In this document: positions 26,401 through 37,539 of the stretch, piece by piece
Layout of the letters: each line of letters starts with the position of its first letter
How positions within the stretch are numbered: position 1 is the first letter of the stretch
Assembly: GCA_964030475.1 (NCBI GenBank)
Contig: CAXIPT010000005.1
Span: 4,607,960-4,671,959, forward strand
Length of the DNA stretch: 64,000 nucleotides
Direction of reading: 5' to 3'
DNA from: Tethya wilhelma
Lineage: Eukaryota > Porifera > Demospongiae > Tethyida > Tethyidae
Program-made: the position numbers and the translations under genes
Notes under the pieces: generated by a model
The model's input: only the letters and a program-made list of their open reading frames with translations
What the model was told of the DNA's origin: nothing
The model's database searches: none

Positions 26401-28597
26401 CCGATCGCCGTCCGTCAAAACACACGCCCCTTGTTTCTCACAAGGCTCCTCCTGTTTTCCCGTCACCTTCCCACCCCATGTTGCAACAGCCACAATATTT
26501 TCACCAACCCTTTAGCAACACTATTCACCGTACACTGAAAACAGTCGTTGCACCTTGGCGGTCGCCATGCTTCGTAAACCATAACTGCACACAGTTTGTC
26601 CTGCCTACTCTTTAATGCTTTGTTTGTCTCTTGAGTTTCTGTCTGATATTGCCCACCTATTTAACCCAAATTCGATAAGTTTATTGACACAAAACTATTT
26701 CCAGCGAGTGCTATACCGACTGGAATAACTACGAAACTGAACTCTTAATGTGTAATGATATTTCTAGTATGGCCATCGTTTTATTCCATATATGGTCAGT
26801 GATAGTGTCACGAATAAGTAATCATGTTTGGCAGTGTTGGTTGGTTAGGAGTAGAATTGCACCAGTTCTGCCCACACTCGCTCACAGGCCGGTCCAAGCC
26901 ACAAGCTCAATGCTCATTGCCCGTGTCTCTCTTTATCCTGTTAGTGACCATAGAGTTGGTTCATTGTGTGGTGTCACCTTAAGCCACTCGCGATCCATTA
27001 CTTGCATTAACTTTCCTTTGCTCGCTCACCTCACTTTGGCAACACAATAAGGCCTTGTAAAATCCCAATTAGAATGACATATACTCTTTGCTGATGGACG
27101 TATGTACGCGTGCAGTTCATGTAACTTAACTTGTTTTTACTTGTGTGTGCGTGCATGTGCGTGGTGTATAAGGTCTCTTTCTCATGGGAACTACCTTATT
27201 TGAGTCAATATGGATTTCATCAAGTTCCTATAGGGCAGCCCATACCCTCTTCAGTGCTCATTCCTTTAGTGTTTGGTATGTATGTGTATGTAGGTTGATA
27301 TTCAATAGGCATGGTGTTGAGTTATAATTAACAGGATGTTATGTTATTGTTCAAATAACATACTGAAAAAAAATCGTTCGTATCTTCTTTTTTTTTTTCT
27401 TGTGGGAGCTACTATATTTTGTACAGTGTGGGTAGCCCATAATCTTTCAGTGCTCATACCTATTGTGTTTATGATACAATACAGGTACATTAGGGTGATG
27501 TTTAATGGCACGATAGTAACAGGATGTTGCATTATTGTTCAAATGACTTGTAGTAAAATACCATCCGTATCTCTTTCCCGATGATTGTATGTGGGTGGAG
27601 TGATATTTAATATTAGAAGGATGTAGTGGAGTGACAATTACAATGTTGTATTGTTCAAGTAACCAGTGGAGAGAAAAGAAAGTCGTATTTACTTTCCGAT
27701 GATATCTTTCCAATGTCAACTTAGCTTACCATCCACCCACTCCATTTTATTTCACTTGCAGGCCACCAGAAAGTCCTCTATGAGAAGATAATTCACCTAG
27801 AAGATCTCCTTGAGTTACAGCACTTCCGTGATCCAGTAAGACTTCTATTGATAACTGGCATGCTTTTGCTATCTGACCAGCTTGAAAGAATATCTTCCAA
27901 TGTTACAATCATGCTAAGTTTTGCTGATATACATCGAGACTTAGTCAATACCAAAATCATGCAAGATATAGGAATTGGATTAATGACTGCATGTATGGGT
28001 GATTAGTAATCAGTTGTCTGCAAATGCTCAGTACAAATGAATTCTCGACCTATGTATCACTAGCACTGTTGATGTTATGTCAGAAAGTAGAACTAACCTT
28101 TCATATGATATGCCCATATGTTTTGAGCAGTGTCAACATGATGCATGCTGGTAGCATGTATCTGTGTCAGTACAGCCAACATTTTTGGCATTCTGGAATT
28201 TAGCTGTCACCGTCTATGGTTATGGTTGGCCATAGATTGCATGTTGACGACACGCAGTGTCACTGTTAGAGACTGGTGTGTTGCATGAGAGTGTGTACAT
28301 ACACAGTGTTAGTGTGCATGGATTTAATTACATTCCTTGGCTGTTTGTACTGCTGTGAATATTGTAATTTTTATCATTTCAATCTAGAGCTGTTAAAGTG
28401 ATCTCTCCATTGTACTTTACATTCTCTATTAATTCTCACTGCAGGTCATTGATATGGAAGGTTTTGTTGTATTGAATGTTCGGAGAACTTTACTAACACT
28501 CAATCGCTGCTTCATGCGTAAAGACGCCGGCCCTCGTCCCATCAGTCGGCATTTTTCAGCTCCAACAATCTCATTCACCGGAGCAGCAAAGAGCTAG
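375..28597 (+). CDS. IQGAP: IQGAP-like protein, C-terminal part (RasGAP_C domain); 5' end lies outside the window
   Basis: Nine exons join in one frame: 375-528, 858-961, 10126-10299, 11793-11864, 16459-16510, 18514-18551, 18720-18906, 27762-27835 and 28445-28597 (stop TAG). They encode about 335 residues. Each exon has AG/GT borders and the phases fit. The product matches the C-terminus of animal IQGAPs block by block: a DPLCELLRDV segment (IQGAP: DPIHELLDDL type), a LISNLRQLG helix, an arginine/lysine-rich helix, a helix with LLEQLETYKG, an LEKEGVILE strand (IQGAP: LHEKGVLLEI) and LEDLLELQHF (IQGAP: YQDLLQLQYE). IQGAPs are cytoplasmic scaffolds for Cdc42/Rac and actin, and this end binds membrane and junction partners. 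Calponin-homology, IQ and GRD regions would lie upstream of the window. The tail after the domain is short, with an RHFSAP motif. Exons 5, 8 and 9 each occur twice in the window. An AATAAA stands at 28662. An undetected exon in the 9.2 kb intron is possible. Confidence 0.82.
2605..2729. repeat. (GT)n microsatellite with assembly N
   Basis: Nearly pure GT dinucleotide repeat interrupted by AN at 2636-2637. The N most likely marks a collapsed or unresolved repeat, so the true length is unknown. Confidence 0.9.
4155..4246. repeat. (CA)n microsatellite
   Basis: About 90 bases of CA dinucleotides in the long intron of the IQGAP-like gene. Not adjacent to any exon. Confidence 0.9.
7297..8676 (+). 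repeat. Copy 1 of a ~1.38 kb direct duplication ending at the N at 8677
   Basis: This block begins ATTGGGTCTAAGTGCGG and repeats at 8678-10061 with an offset of about 1381 bases. The copies differ at scattered single bases and in homopolymer length (for example GATGGATCG against GATAGATCG, and the C/A run near 7920 against the one near 9300). The copies are separated only by a single N. I infer two haplotypes, or overlapping contigs, placed end to end. No exon is included. Confidence 0.85.
8678..10061 (+). repeat. Copy 2 of the ~1.38 kb direct duplication
   Basis: Second copy of 7297-8676. It starts immediately after the N and ends at TTGCATT (10061). It continues naturally into the CT tract and the exon at 10126, whereas copy 1 stops at the N. 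Confidence 0.85.
10300..16458 (+). other. Introns of the IQGAP-like gene with CA tracts and one TACCGTATAG-family MITE
   Basis: Only the 72-base exon 11793-11864 is coding here. CA/GT tracts lie at about 10870-10923, 11160-11233, 12184-12255 and 14806-14841. A foldback element occupies 15240-15418. A CT tract (16414-16454) forms the pyrimidine tract of the next acceptor. I see no other gene. Confidence 0.6.
15240..15418. mobile_element. Foldback MITE of the TACCGTATAG family
   Basis: The left end reads TACCGTATAGTGGGTAAATT. The right end, read on the minus strand, gives TACTATATAGCGGGTAAATT. The arms continue imperfectly through an AATTTGGTGA block, so nearly the whole 180 bases can fold on itself. 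It has no coding capacity. The terminal TA on each side suggests TA target duplication (Tc1/mariner type). It resembles the elements at 44354 and 44851. Confidence 0.7.
16414..17277 (+). repeat. Copy A of a 907-base-offset tandem duplication containing an IQGAP-like exon
   Basis: Contains a CT tract, the exon 16459-16510 and about 770 bases of intron, and ends in CCAGTGGATTA followed by N at 17278. The same sequence appears at 17279-18184, apparently without differences beyond CT length. The single N between copies points to an unmerged contig overlap. Confidence 0.85.
17279..18184 (+). repeat. Copy B of the tandem duplication, with a second copy of the 52-base exon at 17366-17417
   Basis: Begins in a longer CT tract (17279-17360). 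The exon copy at 17366-17417 has the same acceptor (CTACAG) and donor (GTATGC) as copy A. Because the exon is 52 bases (phase 0 to 1), using both copies in one mRNA would shift the frame. Either only one is used or the duplication is an assembly artefact. Confidence 0.85.
20199..20593. mobile_element. piggyBac-like MITE with perfect 23-base terminal inverted repeats and TTAA ends
   Basis: The left end at 20199-20221 begins TTAAAGGTGCTATTGCACGG. The right end at 20571-20593 is its exact inverse (for example CGTGCAATAGCACCTTTAA). TTAA stands at both outer borders, as expected for piggyBac-type insertion. The interior is 349 bases with no transposase, so this is a non-autonomous copy. Confidence 0.8.
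23871..23925. repeat. 12-base minisatellite (CTATATGTATAT)n
   Basis: About four and a half head-to-tail units of a 12-base AT-rich motif in the long intron of the IQGAP-like gene. Confidence 0.85.
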
Positions 28598-28879
28598 CTA
28601 GCTTCACATGGTTTTTACTATTGTTTGAATGTGTGCTCTCGGACAACGCAAATGATTTTAAAATAAAAATATTGCATGTTCTGTTGCTTTTGTAACCCAT
28701 TTCTGCATTGGTTTCTCCACTTTAAACATTTTGTATGAATGATATGTATACGACATGACATGATTGTTCTCTTTTACTCAAATCTGATCATTATAATATT
28801 ATAATTTCTGTACGTAAGTAATAGTATTGAAATTTTTGGAACACAATGATACAAAGATTAGATACTGATCTTTTTTTAT
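26884..28879 (+). repeat. Copy 1 of an apparently identical ~1996-base tandem duplication with the last two IQGAP-like exons
   Basis: The block starts ACAGGCCGGTCC and runs through the exons 27762-27835 and 28445-28597 plus the AATAAA at 28662. It repeats at 28881-30876 (offset 1997). I saw no mismatch between copies while reading. Here there is no N: a single A (28880) sits between the copies. It could be a very recent real duplication or an assembly overlap. Confidence 0.9.
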
Positions 28880-28880
28880 A

Positions 28881-30876
28881 ACAGGCCGGTCCAAGCCACA
28901 AGCTCAATGCTCATTGCCCGTGTCTCTCTTTATCCTGTTAGTGACCATAGAGTTGGTTCATTGTGTGGTGTCACCTTAAGCCACTCGCGATCCATTACTT
29001 GCATTAACTTTCCTTTGCTCGCTCACCTCACTTTGGCAACACAATAAGGCCTTGTAAAATCCCAATTAGAATGACATATACTCTTTGCTGATGGACGTAT
29101 GTACGCGTGCAGTTCATGTAACTTAACTTGTTTTTACTTGTGTGTGCGTGCATGTGCGTGGTGTATAAGGTCTCTTTCTCATGGGAACTACCTTATTTGA
29201 GTCAATATGGATTTCATCAAGTTCCTATAGGGCAGCCCATACCCTCTTCAGTGCTCATTCCTTTAGTGTTTGGTATGTATGTGTATGTAGGTTGATATTC
29301 AATAGGCATGGTGTTGAGTTATAATTAACAGGATGTTATGTTATTGTTCAAATAACATACTGAAAAAAAATCGTTCGTATCTTCTTTTTTTTTTTCTTGT
29401 GGGAGCTACTATATTTTGTACAGTGTGGGTAGCCCATAATCTTTCAGTGCTCATACCTATTGTGTTTATGATACAATACAGGTACATTAGGGTGATGTTT
29501 AATGGCACGATAGTAACAGGATGTTGCATTATTGTTCAAATGACTTGTAGTAAAATACCATCCGTATCTCTTTCCCGATGATTGTATGTGGGTGGAGTGA
29601 TATTTAATATTAGAAGGATGTAGTGGAGTGACAATTACAATGTTGTATTGTTCAAGTAACCAGTGGAGAGAAAAGAAAGTCGTATTTACTTTCCGATGAT
29701 ATCTTTCCAATGTCAACTTAGCTTACCATCCACCCACTCCATTTTATTTCACTTGCAGGCCACCAGAAAGTCCTCTATGAGAAGATAATTCACCTAGAAG
29801 ATCTCCTTGAGTTACAGCACTTCCGTGATCCAGTAAGACTTCTATTGATAACTGGCATGCTTTTGCTATCTGACCAGCTTGAAAGAATATCTTCCAATGT
29901 TACAATCATGCTAAGTTTTGCTGATATACATCGAGACTTAGTCAATACCAAAATCATGCAAGATATAGGAATTGGATTAATGACTGCATGTATGGGTGAT
30001 TAGTAATCAGTTGTCTGCAAATGCTCAGTACAAATGAATTCTCGACCTATGTATCACTAGCACTGTTGATGTTATGTCAGAAAGTAGAACTAACCTTTCA
30101 TATGATATGCCCATATGTTTTGAGCAGTGTCAACATGATGCATGCTGGTAGCATGTATCTGTGTCAGTACAGCCAACATTTTTGGCATTCTGGAATTTAG
30201 CTGTCACCGTCTATGGTTATGGTTGGCCATAGATTGCATGTTGACGACACGCAGTGTCACTGTTAGAGACTGGTGTGTTGCATGAGAGTGTGTACATACA
30301 CAGTGTTAGTGTGCATGGATTTAATTACATTCCTTGGCTGTTTGTACTGCTGTGAATATTGTAATTTTTATCATTTCAATCTAGAGCTGTTAAAGTGATC
30401 TCTCCATTGTACTTTACATTCTCTATTAATTCTCACTGCAGGTCATTGATATGGAAGGTTTTGTTGTATTGAATGTTCGGAGAACTTTACTAACACTCAA
30501 TCGCTGCTTCATGCGTAAAGACGCCGGCCCTCGTCCCATCAGTCGGCATTTTTCAGCTCCAACAATCTCATTCACCGGAGCAGCAAAGAGCTAGCTAGCT
30601 TCACATGGTTTTTACTATTGTTTGAATGTGTGCTCTCGGACAACGCAAATGATTTTAAAATAAAAATATTGCATGTTCTGTTGCTTTTGTAACCCATTTC
30701 TGCATTGGTTTCTCCACTTTAAACATTTTGTATGAATGATATGTATACGACATGACATGATTGTTCTCTTTTACTCAAATCTGATCATTATAATATTATA
30801 ATTTCTGTACGTAAGTAATAGTATTGAAATTTTTGGAACACAATGATACAAAGATTAGATACTGATCTTTTTTTAT
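28881..30876 (+). repeat. Copy 2 of the ~1996-base duplication; second set of terminal IQGAP-like exons
   Basis: Holds duplicate exons at 29759-29832 and 30442-30594 with intact splice sites, stop codon and AATAAA (about 30659). If the duplication is real, the gene could use either terminal exon pair and make the same protein end. Copy 2 would then be a spare 3' end downstream of the first polyadenylation signal. Confidence 0.85.
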
Positions 30877-32253
30877 TGCATCTACATAATACAATATTAT
30901 CAATAATCAGTTGTGACAATATATACTTTAAATTACATTGATAATTTCCCCCTCTCAGTCTGTGAAGTATATGATCTCTCTTGTATGTCTGTGCTGTTGA
31001 TTCTCTGACTATAGTTTTAACCACTTTATTCTATGATTAATGTCATTAACAACACTTGATTCAATTGTGACCACCACTTCTGCTAATTGTCTCTCTCTTC
31101 AGCCTGCTCTGCTGCTGATTGTGATAATTCTCCAACAGACAATGTGAGAATCAAACCTTGTCTATGGTTTGAAGGACTGGTTAATTGGTTAATGGAGCAC
31201 TCTATTTGCTCAATAAGCGTGTGAAGTGCTGTTAATGATATTGTCTAATCAGATTCGGCCTTGTCCCTATAAAGCTGCTGATTATCAAGTTGGCTGTGAT
31301 TGGACTGACAACCAATCCATGCATGTATGCATGCACATCACAACACAAGCATAGTTTTTGTGCCTGTCTGCATGCCATGCAGGTGTATCATTAAAGTACG
31401 CTCAATAATAATAATATATATAGCTTGTCTCACAAACAATTAAGCAGAGTTAGGGATTTTCCGAACTTCCCTCAATGGCAATGGCTAATGAATTGTAATG
31501 GTAATAACTACAGGGTTAATTTTAACTGTACTGTTGATGCCAAGTAAATGGGAGGAATAAATTATATTATCTCTAACTTACTATAATGTTATGATTAGTA
31601 TTGGCATGCATTGCACAATCATACATGCATGACAGATTCAACCCTAGATTAAAGGGTATAGCTATACTAATGTCAACACATCAAGTCAAGTCAGCAGCAA
31701 CTTCAAACATGCATGTCTTATCGACTGGCACCTAGGAAATCTAATACCCAGTAGCCCACAACCTGAGAAGAATCACAATAAACATATATCAGTGGTGCTG
31801 AAATATTGAATATTAGTACTCTGCTCTAGTAGTGTCAGTACCTACTCAGAATGTTACCCTATTTAATTCTCGACTATGCTAGCTAAATCAAGTAGCATAC
31901 AGAGTCAATGCAATACCATCACTGAGCACACTTACATCAGTGCAGTAACCTCTCAGCATGCGGCCACCGGCATTAGCTAGTGAAACACATGTACACACCT
32001 AACACAACCTAAGATGCAGTAATGGTACCCGTCTGAGAAAAATACATTTTTTAAAGTGTGCCAGAAATAGATGAAGTGCATGTGCAACTGATTTGTTTAC
32101 ACAGTGCCCACCGCACAAATCCACACACATTGGGGATACCATGACTACACATTTCTTCGACCGCAAGTATCTCAAGAACTGATTCATTTCCGCTTCCTCA
32201 TTAGTAACTGTCAATTTGTATACGTACAACAGGAAGTGCATTGATGGGTCTCA
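30877..32253. other. Intergenic region upstream of the Sox gene
   Basis: About 1.4 kb with no recognisable gene. It is AT-rich and contains repeated CATGCATG-type palindromes (for example near 31318-31332 and 31610-31630). It presumably holds regulatory DNA of the Sox gene; I can name no specific sites. Confidence 0.4.
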
Positions 32254-32260
32254 TATAAAA
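32254..32260 (+). promoter_or_regulatory. TATA box of the Sox gene
   Basis: TATAAAA lies 186 bases upstream of the Sox ATG. A start site about 30 bases downstream (near 32287) would give a 5' leader of roughly 160 bases. The position fits a core promoter but transcription is not shown by sequence alone. Confidence 0.55.
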
Positions 32261-32445
32261 AAGCAATGCATGCTCGTCTGTGACAAGTTGAAGACCGAGT
32301 GACGGGACTGTCTTTGACAATACTGTGATAATCTGTCTGTACAGCCTGTACTACGTACTAACTTTCCTTCACTGAAGTGTACTACTTCATTCTCTCTCGA
32401 AAAATCACAATCCTCTAGTCGGTTGACTTTCAAAGCTCGGCAGCG

Positions 32446-33672
32446 ATGCATATCATGTCTCTACCAAACGGCGGTCATATACCAGCAGCATTTAGCTATT
32501 CCTCTGCAGTAGCACAACCGCCACCTGCACTCGGCGATCAAGGAAGACACTCTCCGCATAGCGGGGAAGAAGATGACGATAAAGTGAAGAGACCCATGAA
32601 TGCATTCATGGTTTGGTCAAGGAAGATGAGAAAAAAGATCGCAGATGAAAATCCCAAGATGCACAATTCTGAGATCAGCAAACGACTTGGCACCCAATGG
32701 AAAGGACTTTCTGACGAAGAAAAGAAGCCCTACATCGAGGAGGCCAAGCGTTTGCGAGAGGCACACATGAAGAAACACCCCAACTACAAGTACAAGCCGA
32801 AAAGAAAGAAGCCTCAGCCTCTTAGAAGATTCCCCATCGACATGACAGCAGCACACCCATACGGTGCTTTCTTCCAACGTCCAAACTCCCTCCCTCCGAT
32901 GGCCAATCCAGGTGCACTGCCCGGCAGACCTCTCTGGAATGGACAATCCCAGTACACTATGCAAAGATCCGTTTCAGCTCCAACACCAGATGGCTACATG
33001 AGCCACCAATATTATCCGTCCAGTGCAACTACTCCATCTCCAGTTGCATACAGCTACGGATATGCTCCATCTCTGGGTGGCAATGCTGCTGCCAATGGCT
33101 CAACCTATTGTTCTACTACCAGACCTGGCTACCAATACTCTCCTTCTCAAAACTGGAGCTCCAGTTCACCTCTTCCTCCAGTCTCCTACTGCTCCACTGC
33201 AAACTGCATCCATGAATACGATTCCCCACCTCCCACAATCAGTTCATATGGTGATTCAACTAGCTTCTCTACTGTTCCAAACTATTCTCTCTCGTTTAGC
33301 AATTCATGTACAGCACCACCAACTGATCATCATTTGCCTACAGCCTGTTCTCCGACAGTGGACAGTCCAATTGGCACTAATTCTCCCACAGGAAGTGTCG
33401 ATTCGTATCAAGCTCCAGTACTGGGTGGAAAGAACTCTGATGACACGGACACTGCAACTCCAGGTGGACAGGAGCAAGATCTCAGCAGCATGATCAACGT
33501 CTACCTTGACGACACTGCAGGACTAGAAAATGGACACAGCGACCCGGACTTGCTTTCAACAGCCGGTGCGTGTTCGGATTACGTAAATAGAAGTCCACCT
33601 GTGTTCAGTTCTGGATCAGAGTCTCTACTGGATGCAGGAGGGAGTACAATACCGTTACAGCACCTTCTATGA
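32446..33672 (+). CDS. SOXB: SoxB-like HMG-box transcription factor, intronless
   Basis: A single uninterrupted frame of 408 codons. The HMG box spans about residues 47-117 and starts with the Sox signature RPMNAFMVW. The [14 protein letters not shown] segment is typical of group B. It ends in [12 protein letters not shown], which carries basic nuclear-localisation residues. This fold bends DNA at ACAAT-type sites, so the protein acts in the nucleus. The remaining ~290 residues are rich in Ser, Pro, Tyr and Thr, as in Sox activation tails. An acidic DDD stretch lies just before the box. The start codon at 32446 is the first in frame; a second Met is three codons on. The box differs from bilaterian SoxB at several positions ([10 protein letters not shown] in place of the usual RGQRRKMAQE), so the exact subgroup is uncertain. 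I see no intron. Confidence 0.96.
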   Translation: MHIMSLPNGGHIPAAFSYSSAVAQPPPALGDQGRHSPHSGEEDDDKVKRPMNAFMVWSRKMRKKIADENPKMHNSEISKRLGTQWKGLSDEEKKPYIEEAKRLREAHMKKHPNYKYKPKRKKPQPLRRFPIDMTAAHPYGAFFQRPNSLPPMANPGALPGRPLWNGQSQYTMQRSVSAPTPDGYMSHQYYPSSATTPSPVAYSYGYAPSLGGNAAANGSTYCSTTRPGYQYSPSQNWSSSSPLPPVSYCSTANCIHEYDSPPPTISSYGDSTSFSTVPNYSLSFSNSCTAPPTDHHLPTACSPTVDSPIGTNSPTGSVDSYQAPVLGGKNSDDTDTATPGGQEQDLSSMINVYLDDTAGLENGHSDPDLLSTAGACSDYVNRSPPVFSSGSESLLDAGGSTIPLQHLL

Positions 33673-36033
33673 TGAGTGACTGTTGTATATCGTATCCCAA
33701 AGAGTTTTGTATTACTTAATGTTGAAAGAAAGTGTGTGTGTGTCTATAGTTTGTTGTACATGTTGTATTATGAGTGTACAATCACGCAGCATGCAGGTAA
33801 ACCATATATTACACATCAGATTGCCAAATACTGACATTAATTTTGTATATACTTCAAATCAGTTTATTAGAGATCTTTTTTTGTTGTTTATTGTTATCGT
33901 TTTATGTTTTGTTCAAATTTGAGTGCTTCGTAAAAAGTTGTGTACAGCTCTTTGTATTTTGTTTTCATATATCTTGAGACAATCTATCATATTATCGTAT
34001 TAACCGATATTCACTTGCAAATTGTATCTTTTTTTTTTCGTCACGATTTAAACAGACAGTCATAATTATTAGTTGAAACTGCAAGTCATCGACTCCTTCT
34101 GGTTGTAGAAAAAGAAATTTAAATTTTGGTTTTGTAAGCACACTTTATTGTAATCTCTATCAGACAAACATATATTATACGTATATTTACGATACATGTG
34201 ATAAATTTATCTGAACCTCAATGATCCATCCAAATTTAATCATTAATATGCTATCAATTTTCCTCCTACCTATCTTCAATGAAATTTGCCACGAAACTAT
34301 GACTCTGAATCAATTATAAGCTCATACCATTACAGCTGCACAACAACCTATGTACGCAACAGGTTACTAGTAGCTATATGTATTCAATTTGGTAGCACCT
34401 ATATGTATTCAATTCACTGCATGCACCAACTTTTTTTGACTAGATATTATAGCAAATCACTCCCTAATAATACTTCTATGACATGTCCAAGTGGAGGAGT
34501 GGAAGAATATGAGCCTCTTTGCCTTTTTGATGTCTAAACTTTCTCAATGGTCACATCATGCACATATGCACAAAATTTCAAGAGCTTCACTTAATCCAAT
34601 CTCAGTTCCCACAAGGAGATGGCCATGGCTGAACCCAACATGGATAGTGGCCTAAATATAGAGACATCTCAATTTTGTAACTTAGTGAAGTGGTGAGACT
34701 ATTAAGTGCAGTGGGGGTCTTGTGGGGTCTTCAAAGTGTGACCCAGCTTCACCAATTCGGTTTTGTTTACACAATTAAGGAGGTGAAACCACAATGTACA
34801 CTGGCAGACTCTGCTTGTGGCATGATGCTGGAGGAATGCAATTTGGGAAGCACTACAAACAATGCACCTCAGACTCAGTCCAAGTGAGTTAATATTCACA
34901 AACGATTAGAGTCTGTCTCTTGCATAATTTTTTACACACGGCAATGTACCGGCTATACGGGGGTCGGATGCATGCACACAGGCAATTTATCAATGCATGC
35001 AGTTATCTTAAAATTACATCAGTTCTACACTAAATTTTTTCAACAAAGATAAATCTACCCTGCAAGACAAAACTTTCAGACTATGGAAAATGCATGGTAT
35101 TGCATAAAAAAGCACTACACATGTAGTAGGAAATTGTCAATAATTTCACACGCATCTCTAGGGATTAAAGTAACATCCCTTGTGTGGGATGGGTTTACTA
35201 AATCGTAGAGTCACAATTGGTAAACTGAACGGAGAGATTGAATAACACTTGACCCACTGTTTTCCTAAGAGAGACCACTTGTGACCCCTGCGTGCATGAG
35301 TGTATTGATACAAGTTAATAAACTACAAGTCCATCCCATTCGACCAAACACACACACACACATACACATACAAACACATCTTAACGTTACTCAATTCACA
35401 CTACCCTTGAAGCAATTCAACACAAAAAAAATCAATGTATGTATCATACCCCTTCAACACATCAGTCTCTTACTATGACCCCTGGGTGCATGTTTGCATG
35501 CACAGCCTTAGGTTTCCATGAAAATGTTGCATAACCACCATTATATGCTCAATGCAAATTGATTTACATAAAGCTGCTCCTATTATGCTACACCTGTAGT
35601 ACAGGAAGGTACACAGTCCACACCACTAGGGTGCCATGGCTACATGTATATGTACATGTGAGAGCAATGTACGACACATGGATGCATTGTTCTCCTATTG
35701 AATGCAGAGAATAGGGCAATGTTTTGAGAGTGTTAACTGGGCATGTGCTTTATACATGCTCCCTGTGTTTGCTGTCTGTGTGCATACATATATACACACA
35801 TGCACACACATACATGTACATGAACACAAAAATACAAATTTAATATTAATTTAAAGGGGCCGCGCTCGCACAAGTCGGTTGATATTGCACTTAAATAGCT
35901 TGGCTTGAAAATTTTTGATAAAATTAAATTAATGCTAAAATTATCGGCACAAATAAACATAGAAACTCAATAAAGAATAAATAAAATCATAATAATAATA
36001 ATTATTTGTTTGTATGTACACAAAGGAAATAAA
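33673..36033. other. Intergenic region between the Sox and RSF1-like genes (convergent)
   Basis: About 2.4 kb between two converging 3' ends. It is AT-rich, with no open frame that looks coding. A short CA tract (35348-35372) and scattered CATGCA-type words are present. It should contain the 3' UTRs of both neighbours, but I could not fix poly(A) signals. Confidence 0.45.
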
Positions 36034-37498
36034 TTAAACTATTGGTGGTAGAGATGTTCCGTTGTTCTCAGCAGTAGAAATGGTCCTATTCCAGTCATTG
36101 GCAGTGATTGATGATGGAGGTTCAATCTCCATATTATTGTCACAATCTCGATCGGCATCTAATTCCATTATCTCACCAGGGGCTGACTCGTTTTTTTCAC
36201 TAATTAAAAGTGGCATTGAAATAGCGTTCGGGTATAATGGTCGATAGACACCCGCCATTTCAGCCTTGTTTTCAGAGATTGGTGGCGGTCGGGACGGAGA
36301 ATTCCAAGATGGTTGTTGTTTGATATTGTCCTCAAATCTGACATGTTTCTCAAGATACAATGATCTTCCCACATGGTCAGAGTTCTTCATTGTCATTTCC
36401 ACTCCATAGTCCAGCTCTCCCTCTTCACTAGTACACTTTGGAGACACTGAATCATCCTCGACATCCTCGATCTCCAGTGGGCTACCATTGCTACTATTAT
36501 CTTCGCTACCAGCAGTAGGTTCAGTGTGTGTAGCTAGTACGTCGGCGGCTACAGGACTCCCTCTGAAACGTCTAGATGAAGTTCGAACTCTAGGAGCAAG
36601 GTAATCTTCTTGGATATAATAGTCCATTCTACGAGTTCTGACAGAGAGGGGCACAACTGAGGGTAGCTGCTCAGCTCCGACATAGTCCCGTGGCCCCAAG
36701 GGTGGGAGGTAGACGTCGTTCAACTCAGCATAGTTGACTTCCTTGCGTGACCTTCGCGACCTTCTGCCACTGGTGTCATCGACATCATTGTCCTTAATGC
36801 ATATTATACAGTGTCATAAATATTTATGTATACTACTTACATCACACCATGCACATAGTTCAATCATATCCTCCAGTTTGTGTTTGTGTTTGTGTGTTTT
36901 TTACTGCAAGTATACACTCCACCCATGCCCGGCTAGCAACACACACTACAATAGGGCCAAGGAGTGCCCCTTGTCTTGCATAGTGACACATCATTAACAC
37001 TGATGTACCAGGGCATAATTGCTGAAATGTACCAGCTATAAAGAGCTAGGTCCATTTGTGTAATAAGGGCACTTGACATGCTTATAAAAAAATGGTAGAA
37101 TTAGTGCAGGGAAGACAGCTTGTGTGTTATTTTGTGGCCATTGTGAACACTTCAATGGACTAGGGAAGCTGGTAGGCATACAGTTCTAGGAAGGGACAAA
37201 GAGAACTAAACAAACAAACACTTTTAGAGAAGCTCCATTCACCAATGCTTGTCTGGGTCGCCCACAAGAGTGAGGAGATTGGTTAGAAATTTGTTACTAG
37301 GTTTGCGTACATACACACACAATACTTAGTCAAGGTTTAATCTTTTTTATTTTTTTGTATTTGAATAATAAGAGGATGACTTTGTTGGCCAAAAACTAAC
37401 ATGTACACAAATGTGTCTTGCTCTTGAACATACACCCACACCCACAAGATTAATGCTAGAACTTTCAGGGCTGTATATTACTGCACAAGGCTTTGCCT

Positions 37499-37539
<41 letters not shown>

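Larger units (their letters stand above)
18907..26883 (+). other. Long intron of the IQGAP-like gene
   Basis: No exon recognised. It contains a CT tract at 19781-19827, a TTAA-flanked foldback element at 20199-20593, a GT tract at 23398-23440, a 12-base tandem repeat at 23871-23925 and degenerate GTGTGATGGT repeats around 25960-26100. Open reading frames such as 20859-21149 and 22385-22807 show no family resemblance and lack splice logic. Confidence 0.55.
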
